64,000 nucleotides of DNA, from NCBI GenBank assembly GCA_001725325.1, contig MEFY01000002.1:1739559-1803558 (forward strand). The letters are read 5' to 3'. Of this stretch, positions 28,398 through 38,936 are shown one piece after another. Made by a program: the position numbers and the translations under genes. Position 1 is the first letter of the stretch. Each line of letters begins with the position of its first letter. The notes beneath the pieces are model-generated. The model did no database searches and was not told the origin of the DNA. It was given only the letters and a program-made list of their open reading frames with translations. The DNA comes from Leifsonia sp. SCN 70-46. Its GTDB lineage: Bacteria; Actinomycetota; Actinomycetes; Actinomycetales; Microbacteriaceae.

Positions 28398-30797
28398 CTA
28401 GACCGCGCGCGCCGTGCGCACGAGGGGCCGCAGGGCGTCGGCGTCGAACCGCGACGCGTGCCCGGTCGACACGTGCCACGTCGCGGACTCGCCGGGCAGC
28501 AGGGTGATGAGGTTCTTGTCACTGTGGGAATTCTCGTCGATCGACCCCGGGAACAGGCACGTGTCGCGCAGGAGGCTGCCCGCCGTGACAGTCACGTCGA
28601 CCCCGTCGCCGGCGGCCGCGACGTCGAGCTCGAACGACGCGGGCGCGTCGGCGAAGTCGAGGTCGACGCCGCCCAGGAGAACCCCGCGCAGGTCGCCCAC
28701 GGTGACGACGACGAGCTCGTCGGTGGCGGGCTGCCCCACCTCCGCGGGAAGCTCGAGCCAGGCCGTGGAGAGCGGCTCGACCGAGAACGGCACCGTGGCG
28801 GTGCCGCGCGGGCCGGACGGGTGCCAGCGCTCGATGCGGGCGGCGTAGGTCCAGGCATCCCGCGACTCGTTGCCGAGCGCGATGCGCACGACGCCGTCGA
28901 CGCGGTGCAGCGACACCACGCGGTCGGCGAAGGCCGTGCGCAGGGCGTAGGCGGCGGGCTTCCAGCGCGTGGACGAGTCGATCATCGACCACGAGATGAC
29001 GGGCCAGCAGTCGTTGAGCTGCCACACGATCGTGCCCGAGCACCACGGCGAGAGCGACCGGAAGTAGTCGATGCCGAAGCGCACGGCACGCGCCTGCGTG
29101 AGCTGCGCGGTCCAGTACCAGTCGTCGAAGTCGGCGGGGATGCCCGTGTGGATGCGCATGACGTCCTCGATGCGCTCCGTGCCGTAGACGGCCTTCTGGT
29201 GCTGGGCCACTGCCGGGGCGAACGGCGTGGGCGCCGGGTCGTGCACGACGGAGTCGAACAGCTCGCGCGTGGGCGGGCCCTGGAAGCCGAACTCCGAGAC
29301 GAACCGCGGGCGGATGGCCTCGTACTCGCGGTAGTCGCCGGGCACCCACGAGTGCACGACGCCGCGGCGCGGGTCGAGCGGCTCGCGGTCACGGGCGCCC
29401 GAGTAGGGGCTGCCCGCGAGGTAGAACCGCTCCGGGTCGAGCTCGGCGACGAGCGAGGGGAGCAGCTCGAAGTAGAACTTCTCGCCCCACGTCTTGCCCT
29501 CGAGCACGGTCTCCCAGTCGTGCAGGAACCAGAACCACACGCACTCGTTGTTGCCGTTCCAGATCGCGAGGCTAGCGTGCGACATGAGGCGCGTGATGTT
29601 GTCGCGCGCCTCGGCCTCGACCTCGCCCGTGAACGGATCCTCCTCCGGGTAGGCGGCGCACGCGAACAGGAAGTCCTGCCACACGAGGATGCCCAGCTCG
29701 TCGCACGCGTCGTAGAAGTCGTCGCTCTCGAAGACGCCGCCGCCCCACACACGCACGAGGTTGATGCCGAGAGCGACCCCCTGGCCGAGCCGCTCCCGGT
29801 ACCTCTCGCGCCCGACTGCGGCGATGTACGAGCTGTCGGGGATCCAGTTGACGCCGCGGATGAAGATCGGCTCGCCGTTGACCCTGACGCGGAAGTTGCT
29901 GCCCTCGGCGTCGGCATCCTCGATCTGCTCGACCTCGATGTCGCGGAAGCCGATGCGCCTGCGCCACTCGTCCAGGCCGACGAGCTCGACCACCGCGTCG
30001 TACAGCGGCTGCTCGCCGCGGCCGCGCGGCCACCAGCGGTCGACGTGGTCGACCTCGGCGACGAGCGTCACGGATGTCTCACCGCTCGTCACCTCGGCCG
30101 ACACGGTCACGCCCGCGACAGACGCACGTACGGTCACGGGCGCCTCGGACGCGCGCTCGAGCTCGACCTCGAAGCGGACCGTCCCCCTGTCGCGCGCGTC
30201 CACGCCCACGATGGGGCGCACGCTCGCGAGCCGCGCGGTGCTCCACGCCTCGAGCACCACGTCGCGCCAGATGCCGCTCGGCGCGAGGTCGGGGCCCCAG
30301 TCCCACCCGAAGTCGCACTGCATCTTGCGCAGGAAGGGGCTCACGTCGTCGAAGGCCACGGGCCGCTTGCCGTAGGCGTCGCGGCGCTCGGCCCCCACGC
30401 GGCGCGGCGCGCTGAAGCGCACCTCGAGCGTGTTGCCCGTGGCGTGCAGGCCGGTCACGGGGATGCGGTAGGTCCTGTGCATGTTCTCGGTCGCCGCGAC
30501 CTCGTCGCCGTTGACGAGGATGCGCGCGATCGTGTCGAGGCCGTGGAACACGAGGTCCGTCCGCTCCCACCCGCCCTCGGGCGCGTCGAACGTCGTCGCG
30601 AACGTCCAGTCGCTGTCGCCGATCCAGCGCAGCTGCTTCTCGTTGTCGCCGTCGAACGGGTCGGGGATGAGCCCCGCCGCGAGCAGGTCCTGGTACACAC
30701 CGCCCGGCACCGTCGCCGGGAAGCTCGCGAAGGCACCGGGCTCGTCGGCGGCGAGGCGCCCGGTCCAGCCCTCGGTCAAAACGTTTCGCAACACCAC
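28398..30797 (-). CDS. GH2 beta-mannosidase
   Basis: The 799-residue enzyme removes beta-linked mannose. The N-terminal galactose-binding-like domain (FHGLDTIARILVNGDEVAATENMHRTYRIPV) and FLRKMQCDFGWDWGPDLAPSGIWRDV are diagnostic of beta-mannosidases, followed by VNWIPDSSYI, LVRVWGGGVFESDDFYDACDELGILVWQDFLFACAAYP, the acid/base WNGNNECVWFW and the nucleophile FVSEFGFQGPP. I chose GTG 30797 because GGAGAAAGGA lies 8 nt upstream; ATG 30827 would add residues without such a site. It is divergent from the sugar ABC transporter across a LacI-type operator; AAACGTTT at 30779-30786 may be an extra site inside the gene start. Confidence 0.93.
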   Translation of the reverse strand: MVLRNVLTEGWTGRLAADEPGAFASFPATVPGGVYQDLLAAGLIPDPFDGDNEKQLRWIGDSDWTFATTFDAPEGGWERTDLVFHGLDTIARILVNGDEVAATENMHRTYRIPVTGLHATGNTLEVRFSAPRRVGAERRDAYGKRPVAFDDVSPFLRKMQCDFGWDWGPDLAPSGIWRDVVLEAWSTARLASVRPIVGVDARDRGTVRFEVELERASEAPVTVRASVAGVTVSAEVTSGETSVTLVAEVDHVDRWWPRGRGEQPLYDAVVELVGLDEWRRRIGFRDIEVEQIEDADAEGSNFRVRVNGEPIFIRGVNWIPDSSYIAAVGRERYRERLGQGVALGINLVRVWGGGVFESDDFYDACDELGILVWQDFLFACAAYPEEDPFTGEVEAEARDNITRLMSHASLAIWNGNNECVWFWFLHDWETVLEGKTWGEKFYFELLPSLVAELDPERFYLAGSPYSGARDREPLDPRRGVVHSWVPGDYREYEAIRPRFVSEFGFQGPPTRELFDSVVHDPAPTPFAPAVAQHQKAVYGTERIEDVMRIHTGIPADFDDWYWTAQLTQARAVRFGIDYFRSLSPWCSGTIVWQLNDCWPVISWSMIDSSTRWKPAAYALRTAFADRVVSLHRVDGVVRIALGNESRDAWTYAARIERWHPSGPRGTATVPFSVEPLSTAWLELPAEVGQPATDELVVVTVGDLRGVLLGGVDLDFADAPASFELDVAAAGDGVDVTVTAGSLLRDTCLFPGSIDENSHSDKNLITLLPGESATWHVSTGHASRFDADALRPLVRTARAV

Positions 30798-30873
30798 GCG
30801 AGTGGTCCTTTCTCCTGCATTTCTCATGATTGGCTTGACTTGTGCGGCCTCAGGGGCAATGCTCTTTCCAGCC

Positions 30874-30895
30874 AAGTGATAAAGCGCTTTGGCAG
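30874..30895. promoter_or_regulatory. LacI-family operator, mannosidase/ABC transporter divergent promoter
   Basis: A 22-bp exact copy of 24157-24178, with AAAGCGCTTT at 30881-30890. It lies over the expected -35 of a plus-strand promoter whose -10 is TAGCAT (30910-30915), and upstream of the GH2/GH92 operon on the other strand. Confidence 0.8.
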
Positions 30896-30974
30896 CGCGG
30901 CTCACACCGTAGCATCCCCGATGAACCACAGCAACGACGCTCGAGCGAAGGCTCGGCCGAGAAAGGTTTCGACG

Positions 30975-32339
30975 ATGAAACTCACCAGCAAGGCACTCGC
31001 GGCGGTCGCCGTCGTGGGTCTCCTCTCCCTCGCGGCGTGCGGCTCCGGCGCACCGACCGCGGAGGACATCGACAACCAGAAGGTCACCATCACGATCGGC
31101 AACCAGCCGCCCGCGACGCAGGAGGCCGAGCTCGCCTACTTCAACGAGAAGCTCGCGGCGTTCCGCGAGGCGCACCCGAACTGGACCATCGAGACGTCCG
31201 AGGCGACGTGGGACCCGGCGACCTTCGCCGCCCAGCTCGCGGGCGGTGAGCTGCCCACGGTGTTCGGCGTGCCCTTCACCGAGATGAGCGGGCTCATCCA
31301 GCGCGGCCAGGTCGCCGACATCACCGCGGCCCTCGCGACCACCGACCTCGCGACATCGCTCAACGCCTCGACGCTCGCCATCGCGCAGGACGCGAAGGGC
31401 AACGTCTACGGCATCCCCACCGACGCCTACTCGCTCGGACTCGCCTACAACCGCGCCCTCTTCGAGAAGGCCGGCCTCGACGCCGACAACCCGCCCACCA
31501 CATGGGACGAGGTGCGCGAGGCCGCCAAGACCATCACGGAGAAGACGGGGGTCGCGGGCTTCTCGCAGCTCACGAAGGACAACCAGGGCGGCTGGATCCT
31601 CTCCGCCGAGTCGTACAGCCGCGGCGGCAGCATGGAGAACGAGGACGGCACCGAGGTGACGTTCGACTCCGACGCGACCAAGGACGCCCTGACGTACCTC
31701 CACGACCTGCGCTGGGAGGACAACTCCATGGGGTCGAACTTCCTGCTCGGCGCCGCGGACCTCGCGCAGCAGTTCGCCGCGGGCCAGGTCGGCATGTTCG
31801 TCATCCAGTCGCTGGCCTACCAGCCCATCGTCGAGGTCTTCGGCATGCAGTCCGCCGACTTCGGCTTCACGACCCTCCCGACCGCCGGCAGCGGCGACCC
31901 CGTGACCCTCGCGGGCGGCAACGTCGAGATCGTCAACGCCAAGGCGACGGAGGCCGAGAAGGTCGCGGCCGTCGAGTGGGTCGACTACTACAAGCTCGAG
32001 AAGTACCGCTCGCAGGATGCGGCGATCGAGGATGCCCAGCTCAAGGCCGACCAGAACACCGCCGTGGCGATCCCGGGCCTCTCGCCCGTGAGCGACGAGC
32101 AGTTCGCCACCTACCTCGGCTGGATCGCCGACATCAACAACGTGCCGACGTCGAACTTCCAGCCGTACCTCGACCGTGCGCCGAAGCAGACCGTGCTCTC
32201 CGAGCCCGTCGCCAACGCGCAGGAGCTGTATGCGGCGCTCGACCCGGTCGTGCAGGCTGTACTGACCGACGAGAACGCCGACATCGACGCGCTCGTCGCC
32301 GAGGCCGCCAAGGCGGTCCAGGCCAAGCTCGGCCGCTAG
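30975..32339 (+). CDS. sugar ABC transporter substrate-binding lipoprotein
   Basis: The 454-residue family 1 solute-binding protein has a lipoprotein signal MKLTSKALAAVAVVGLLSLAACGSG (lipobox L-A-A-C). ATG 30975 has GAAAGG at proper spacing; an in-frame ATG at 30921 lies at the predicted transcription start and would spoil the signal. Typical blocks: GVPFTEMSGLIQRGQVADIT, DAYSLGLAYNRALFEKAGLD, TWDEVREAAKTI and GQVGMFVIQS. Context with mannosidases and rhamnosidase suggests uptake of mannose- or rhamnose-containing oligosaccharides. The permeases follow; no dedicated ATPase is adjacent, so a shared MsmK/MalK-type ATPase elsewhere is likely. Confidence 0.94.
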   Translation: MKLTSKALAAVAVVGLLSLAACGSGAPTAEDIDNQKVTITIGNQPPATQEAELAYFNEKLAAFREAHPNWTIETSEATWDPATFAAQLAGGELPTVFGVPFTEMSGLIQRGQVADITAALATTDLATSLNASTLAIAQDAKGNVYGIPTDAYSLGLAYNRALFEKAGLDADNPPTTWDEVREAAKTITEKTGVAGFSQLTKDNQGGWILSAESYSRGGSMENEDGTEVTFDSDATKDALTYLHDLRWEDNSMGSNFLLGAADLAQQFAAGQVGMFVIQSLAYQPIVEVFGMQSADFGFTTLPTAGSGDPVTLAGGNVEIVNAKATEAEKVAAVEWVDYYKLEKYRSQDAAIEDAQLKADQNTAVAIPGLSPVSDEQFATYLGWIADINNVPTSNFQPYLDRAPKQTVLSEPVANAQELYAALDPVVQAVLTDENADIDALVAEAAKAVQAKLGR

Positions 32340-32345
32340 CGAGAC

Positions 32346-32376
32346 CTGCGGGGGCCGGCGACCCCGGCCCCCGCAG
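32346..32376 (+). terminator. stem-loop between binding-protein and permease genes
   Basis: CTGCGGGGGCCGG (32346-32358), loop CGACC, exact reverse complement (32364-32376). Starts 6 nt after the binding-protein stop, 32 bp before the permease start. It fits a partial terminator or mRNA stabiliser giving more binding protein than permease. Confidence 0.75.
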
Positions 32377-32407
32377 CACGCAGTCCAGCACCACAGCCCG
32401 GAGAACC

Positions 32408-33319
32408 ATGACAGCACCGACGGCAACACCCTCCCGCTTCACGCGGTGGAGGCACAGGGGCGGCCTGAGCACGCTCGCCCTCGCGGTGCCCACCCTCATC
32501 GTCTTCGGCTACTTCTCGTGGAAGCCGCTCATCCAGGGCATGACGATGAGCTTCCAGAAGTGGAACTTCGTCTCCGACCCCACGTGGGTGGGGCTCTCGA
32601 ACTTCCAGTACGTGCTCGCCGACCCGCTGCTCGGCACCGCCGTGCTCAACACCCTGTGGTTCACGGCGCTCGCGATCGTCTTCGGATTCCCGCTGCCCAT
32701 CCTCCTCGCGGTCGCGGTCTCCACCCTGCGCGAGCGGGCCCGCCGCATCGCGTCGTTCCTCGCCTACCTGCCCGTGATCGTGCCGCCCGTGGTCGCCATC
32801 CTGCTGTGGAAGGTGTTCTACGACTCGGGGGAGAGCGGGCTGTTCAACCGCATCCTCGGCATCGTCGGGATCGGGCCGCAGCCGTGGCTCAACTCGGCGG
32901 CGTCGGCGATGCCGTCGATAGTCCTCGAGGCCACGTGGGCCGGGGCGGGCACCGCGACGCTCATCTACCTCGCCGCGATCACCTCGGTGCGCCCCGAGCT
33001 CTACGAGGCCGCCGAGCTCGACGGCGCCGGCATCCTCAAGCGCGCGTGGCACGTCACGCTCCCGGCGCTGCGCACCGTCATCGTCATCATGCTGCTGCTG
33101 CAGCTCATCGGCGCCACCCAGGTCTTCGCCGAGCCGTTCCTGTTCACGGGCGGCGGCCCGCAGAACGCGACCGTGACGGTGCTCGTGCTGCTCTACCGGT
33201 ACGCGTTCACGGCGGGGGACTACGGGGCCGCGACGGCCCTGGGCATCCTCCTCGCCCTCTTCCTCGCGGCGGTCTCCGCCGTGTACCTCGCGGTCACGCG
33301 CCGCTGGAGCGACTCATGA
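32408..33319 (+). CDS. sugar ABC transporter permease 1 (MalF/UgpA type)
   Basis: The 303-residue protein has six hydrophobic helices. The first follows MTAPTATPSRFTRWRHRGG, then LSTLALAVPTLIVFGYFSW; the EAA loop is EAAELDGAGILKRAWHVTLPALR. Placement between the binding protein and the second permease confirms the role. ATG 32408 was chosen because upstream frame extension (to 31502) lies antisense-like within the binding-protein gene. The next gene starts in an ATGA overlap. Substrate inferred from the locus: oligosaccharides released from mannose/rhamnose glycans. Confidence 0.94.
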   Translation: MTAPTATPSRFTRWRHRGGLSTLALAVPTLIVFGYFSWKPLIQGMTMSFQKWNFVSDPTWVGLSNFQYVLADPLLGTAVLNTLWFTALAIVFGFPLPILLAVAVSTLRERARRIASFLAYLPVIVPPVVAILLWKVFYDSGESGLFNRILGIVGIGPQPWLNSAASAMPSIVLEATWAGAGTATLIYLAAITSVRPELYEAAELDGAGILKRAWHVTLPALRTVIVIMLLLQLIGATQVFAEPFLFTGGGPQNATVTVLVLLYRYAFTAGDYGAATALGILLALFLAAVSAVYLAVTRRWSDS

Positions 33320-34194
33320 GCGACCGCGCCCTCGTCTCGCGCCACGACCTCGTGCGTCCCGGCACGCGCATCGGCGTGCGGGTCGTGCACGCCCTCGTCT
33401 TCGCGGGGCTCGTCATCGCCGGGCTCGGCCCGCTCGTGTGGCTCGCCTTCGCATCGCTCAACACGACGCAGGAGGTGCTGCGCGATCCGTTCGCCGTGTG
33501 GTTCCACGCCGACGAGTGGGGCAACTACGCCTCGGCGTTCGGCGCCGTCAACATCGGCAGGTACCTGCTCAACACGGTCATCGTCGCGGTCGGCTCGTGC
33601 ATCGCGAACCTCGTCGTGGCGAGCTCGGCGGCGTACGTGATCGCGATCCTCAAGCCGCGGTGGGCGGGGATCCTGAGCGGGGCCATCCTCGCGACCCTGT
33701 TCCTGCCGGGCGTCGTCTCGCTCGTGCCGCTCTACCTCACGGTGCTCGACGTGCCCCCCTTCGGAATCAGCCTGCAGAACACCTACTGGGCGGTGTGGCT
33801 GCCCGCGGCGGCGAACGCGTTCAGCATCCTCATCATGGTGGGGTTCTTCCGGTCGATGCCGCGCGAGCTCATCGAGGCCGCGCGCATCGACGGCGTCGGC
33901 AACCTGAGGATGCTCTGGTACATCGTGCTGCCGCTGTCGCGCCCCATCCTCGGGGTCGTCGCCCTCCTCGCGATCATCGCCGCCTGGAAGGACTACCTGT
34001 GGCCCTCGCTCGTGCTCGCGGACTCGGCGGTGCAGCCCATCTCGGTCGCCCTGCCGCTCGTGGGCAAGATCACCGACCTGTCGGTGTTCCTCGCGGCGCT
34101 CTTCCTCGCGACGATCATCCCCGTGCTGCTGTTCCTCGTGTTCTCGAAGCAGATCCTCTCGGGCGTGGGTGCGACATCGGGGCTCAAGGACTGA
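33316..34194 (+). CDS. sugar ABC transporter permease 2 (MalG/UgpE type)
   Basis: The 292-residue inner-membrane permease has six helices. The EAA loop is EAARIDGVGNLRMLWYIVLPLSRPILGVVALLAIIAAWKDYLWPSLV, typical of the MalG side. The ATG overlaps the stop of permease 1 (ATGA), so the two are co-translated. It completes the binding protein/permease/permease set; the ABC ATPase gene that follows begins from its own leaderless promoter and is of a different subfamily, so it is probably not this transporter's motor. Confidence 0.94.
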   Translation: MSDRALVSRHDLVRPGTRIGVRVVHALVFAGLVIAGLGPLVWLAFASLNTTQEVLRDPFAVWFHADEWGNYASAFGAVNIGRYLLNTVIVAVGSCIANLVVASSAAYVIAILKPRWAGILSGAILATLFLPGVVSLVPLYLTVLDVPPFGISLQNTYWAVWLPAAANAFSILIMVGFFRSMPRELIEAARIDGVGNLRMLWYIVLPLSRPILGVVALLAIIAAWKDYLWPSLVLADSAVQPISVALPLVGKITDLSVFLAALFLATIIPVLLFLVFSKQILSGVGATSGLKD

Positions 34195-34210
34195 CCGTAG
34201 GCTCGTAGCC

Positions 34211-34903
34211 GTGTCACCCGTCGTCGAGCTCCGCAACGTCACCTTCGTGCGCGACGGGAGGCACATCCTCGACGACGTGTCGTTCGCCGTCGAGGCGGGG
34301 GAGCACTGGGCGCTCCTCGGCCCGAACGGAGCGGGCAAGAGCACGATCCTCGGCTTCTGCGGCGCCCTCGCGCACCCCACCTCGGGCACGGTCCACGTGC
34401 TCGACGGCCAGCTCGGCCGCACCGAGCTGCAGGCACTGCGCCGCTCGATCGGGCACGTGAACCCCCGGCACCCCGTCTCGTCGCCGCTCACCGCCCTCGA
34501 GGTGGTGCTCACGGGCATCACGGGCACCATCGAGCTCGCCATGCGCTGGGAGCCGACCGCGGCCCAGGTCTCCGCGGCGCGCGGGCTCCTCGCCTCCCTG
34601 GGCCTCTCGGCGATCGAGGATGCCCGCTGGCCCACGCTCTCCCAGGGCGAGCGCGGCCGCGCCCTCATCGCGCGCGCCCTCATCTCCGAGCCGCGCCTGC
34701 TGCTGCTCGACGAGCCGTCGACGGGGCTCGACGTGGCGGCGCGGGAGCAGCTGCTCGAGACCATCGACACGCTCGAGCAGTCGCATCCGGAGGTCGCCTC
34801 CATCCTCGTCACCCACCACCTCGAGGACTCCCGAGCACGACGACCCACGCCATGCTCGTCTCGCACGGACGCCTCACGGCCGTGGGCCCCGTGCACTCGG
34901 TGA
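34211..34903 (+). CDS. ABC transporter ATP-binding protein, apparently frameshifted
   Basis: GTG 34211 follows TAGGCT (34198-34203) by 7 nt. Walker A is LLGPNGAGKST, the signature TLSQGERGRALIARAL, Walker B RLLLLDEPSTGLD and the switch histidine VTHH. All catalytic parts are intact, but after HHLED the frame reads SRARRPTPCSS, while the expected continuation (LPSTTHAMLVSHGRLTAVGPVHSVIDTATVTAAFEHPIEV) lies in the next frame up to TAG 35004. One missing G near 34826 explains this. It is either a real mutation or a sequence error. The ATPase resembles stand-alone or iron/molybdate-type ATPases in place of MalK. Confidence 0.8.
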   Translation: MSPVVELRNVTFVRDGRHILDDVSFAVEAGEHWALLGPNGAGKSTILGFCGALAHPTSGTVHVLDGQLGRTELQALRRSIGHVNPRHPVSSPLTALEVVLTGITGTIELAMRWEPTAAQVSAARGLLASLGLSAIEDARWPTLSQGERGRALIARALISEPRLLLLDEPSTGLDVAAREQLLETIDTLEQSHPEVASILVTHHLEDSRARRPTPCSSRTDASRPWAPCTR

Positions 34904-35004
34904 TCGACACCGCGACCGTCACGGCGGCGTTCGAGCACCCCATCGAGGTCTCCTACGACGGCGGCCGCTGGGGCGCCCGGGCCCGGCGCCGCGCGGCCCC
35001 GTAG
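34830..35004 (+). other. displaced C-terminal coding part of the ABC ATPase
   Basis: In the frame ending TAG 35002-35004 the DNA encodes THAMLVSHGRLTAVGPVHSVID and FEHPIEVSYDGGRWGARARRR, a normal ABC ATPase end. It joins the upstream gene if one base is restored near 34826. Confidence 0.75.
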
Positions 35005-35306
35005 CCCCGTAGCCCCGTCGCCGCGCTCGCCCGCCGCGCTGCCTGCCCGTCGCTAGGCCCGCCCTCGTCCGCCGGCGGCGGTCCTCGTCCGCCATCCGTG
35101 TCCGGCCGTCCTCAGCGTCGTCTCTCGCGCCGAGCAGACCCGCGCGCGATCCTTGACCAACTCCATACATTTGTGAAGGCTCCTGCCTAATGTATGGCGT
35201 TGGGCAAGGCGCTCAGGGTAATCGGTCGTGCCCCGGCGAAGTCGCCCGCGAGGACTCCGCAGGGCGGCGCCGGGGAGCCCGGGCCCGGGGTCGGCCCCGA
35301 AGCCGC
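35005..35306. other. 302-bp gene-free region between converging genes
   Basis: No gene is seen. It contains a run of GTAGCCCC repeats near 35001-35018 and the second copy of the CCATACATTTG inverted repeat (35153-35207). Confidence 0.6.
35153..35207. repeat. REP-like inverted repeat, copy 2
   Basis: Arms 35153-35173 (CCAACTCCATACATTTG) and 35187-35207 (CTAATGTATGGCGTTGG) with a 13-nt loop. Arms and loop length match 25455-25509, but the pairing is imperfect here. Again located between convergent genes. Confidence 0.75.
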
Positions 35307-36353
35307 TCAGCCCAGCAGTGCCTCGACCGCGAGCGAGCGCGGCGTCGCGGCGCCGCCGAGGGTGGAGCGGCCGGCGACGAGGGTTCCGGGCACGAGGGTG
35401 CTCTCGACCTCCTCGCCCGCGAGCTTCGCGGCCACGAGCTCGACGGCCGCCGAGCCCACGGCGTCGAAGCGCAGGTCGATCGTGGTGAGGAACGTCTCGG
35501 TGCTGCCCGCCTGACCGGCCTTGTTGTCGACGCCGATGATCGCGATGTCCTCGGGCACGCGCACGCCCGCGGCGAGCAGCTGCGCGTGCAGGCCGATCGC
35601 GATCTCGTCGTTGCCCGCGAAGATCGCGTCGCAGTCGACCTTGTCGGCGAGGATGGCCTTCGCCGCGGTGAACCCCCACTCGCGGGTGAAGTCCCCGTGC
35701 CGTGCGGGCTCGACGAGCGAGAGGCCGCGCTCGGCGAGTCCCTCGGTGAGGCCGCGCGCGCGGTCGCGCACGGAGTTGAGGCGCGCCTCGGCGGTCACGT
35801 GCGCGACGCGCGTCCTGCCGATCGACGCGAAGTGCTCCGCGGCGAGCCCGCCCGCGAACGCGTCGTCGGGCAGGGTCGTGAGGTCGTCGGCGTCGTCGGA
35901 CCGCGAGAACGCGTAGACGACGGGGCCCGGGAAGTCGTGCGACACCGACGCGCTGAGGAAGTCGGTGCCCTCGCCGATGACGACGACGCCGTCCACGTGG
36001 CGCGACTGCAGCCGCCGCACGTGCTCGCGGCGCTGCTTGCCGTCGTGCTGGGCGTCGTACAGGGTGCTGGCCAGATCCACGTCGCTCAGGGCGCGGTTGA
36101 CGCCTACGAGCACGGGCATGCAGAAAGCGCCCGACGCGTTCTCGGCGAGGATGCCGACGGTGTTGCTGCGCCCGGATGCCACGGAGCGGGCGAGGGCGTT
36201 GGGCCGGTAGTCCAGGCGGCGGGCGGTCTCGAGCACGCGCTCGCGCGTCCCCTCGGCCACGCGGCCGGAGCCGTTCATGACCTGCGACGCGGTGGCTATC
36301 GACACGTTCGCGGCGCGCGCGAGATCGATGAGCCTCACCGACTTGGTCGCCAT
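35307..36353 (-). CDS. LacI-family transcriptional regulator
   Basis: The 348-residue repressor has an N-terminal LacI helix-turn-helix and hinge (RLIDLARAANVSIATASQVMNGSGRVAEGTRERVLETARRLDYRPNALARSV) and a periplasmic-binding-like sugar domain (NTVGILAENASGAFCMPVLVGV, FAGNDEIAIGL, AIIGVDNK). It lies at the end of the glycan-utilisation locus, and LacI-type palindromes AAAGCGCTTT sit in both divergent promoters of that locus, so it is their likely regulator. A related site (AAACCGCTTTA) overlaps its own promoter region, suggesting autoregulation. The effector is presumably a mannose- or rhamnose-containing sugar (inferred). Confidence 0.93.
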   Translation of the reverse strand: MATKSVRLIDLARAANVSIATASQVMNGSGRVAEGTRERVLETARRLDYRPNALARSVASGRSNTVGILAENASGAFCMPVLVGVNRALSDVDLASTLYDAQHDGKQRREHVRRLQSRHVDGVVVIGEGTDFLSASVSHDFPGPVVYAFSRSDDADDLTTLPDDAFAGGLAAEHFASIGRTRVAHVTAEARLNSVRDRARGLTEGLAERGLSLVEPARHGDFTREWGFTAAKAILADKVDCDAIFAGNDEIAIGLHAQLLAAGVRVPEDIAIIGVDNKAGQAGSTETFLTTIDLRFDAVGSAAVELVAAKLAGEEVESTLVPGTLVAGRSTLGGAATPRSLAVEALLG

Positions 36354-36371
36354 GAGTAAACCTTACCTGCG

Positions 36372-36382
36372 AAACCGCTTTA
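36372..36382. promoter_or_regulatory. LacI-type half-conserved operator before lacI gene
   Basis: AAACCGCTTTA lies 19 bp upstream of the repressor ATG and overlaps the stop of the preceding ybaK gene. One base differs from the AAAGCGCTTT core, compatible with weaker autoregulation. Confidence 0.45.
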
Positions 36383-36839
36383 GCGCCCTATCGCCGCGAC
36401 GGCGGCGCGCGTCGCGCGCACGAGGTCGCCGGGCGAGAGCTCGATATCGAACCCCCGCCGCCCGCCCGAGACGAACACGGTGTCGTACAGCTCGGCGGTC
36501 TCGTCGAGCACCGTTGCGTGCGCGTTCTTCTGTCCGAGCGGGCTGATGCCGCCCACGACGTAGCCGGTGCGCTTCTCCGCGAGCCGGGGGTCCGCCATCT
36601 CCGCGCGCTTGCCGCCCACCGCCGCGGCGAGGGCCTTGAGGTCGAGCTTGCCGGACACCGGCACGATCGCGACGACGAGTCGGCCGTCGACATCCGCCAT
36701 GAGGGTCTTGAAGACCTGGTCGGGGTCGACGCCCAGCACCTCCGCGGCCTCGAGCCCGAAGTTCGTGTTGCCGGGGTCGTGTGCGTACTCGTGCGGCGTG
36801 AACGGGATGCCCGCCGCCGTGAGCGCGACGGTCGCAGGG

Positions 36840-36850
<11 letters not shown>
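36380..36850 (-). CDS. ybaK: YbaK/EbsC-type aminoacyl-tRNA deacylase (Cys-tRNA(Pro)/Ala-tRNA editing)
   Basis: The 156-residue trans-editing protein hydrolyses misacylated prolyl-tRNA. YbaK-like motifs: GLEAAEVLGVDPDQVFKTLMADVDGRLVVAIVPVSGKLDLKALAAAVGGKRAEMAD, with the conserved lysine in VFKTL, and TGYVVGGISPLGQK. I chose GTG 36850, which lies inside the last codons of glgX (11-bp overlap), because homology begins at ATVALTAAGIPF just after it. The frame extending to 38263 is an artefact. Likely transcribed with glgX. Confidence 0.92.
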
Positions 36851-38897
<2,047 letters not shown>

Positions 38898-38936
38898 GCG
38901 GTCAAGCGTAAGGGGCCAGTGAGTCATGCTTGTTAC

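Noticed and set aside
26733-30974. Huge upstream extension of the sugar-binding protein frame
   Set aside because: It is antisense to two glycoside hydrolases; the lipoprotein signal at 30975 marks the true start.
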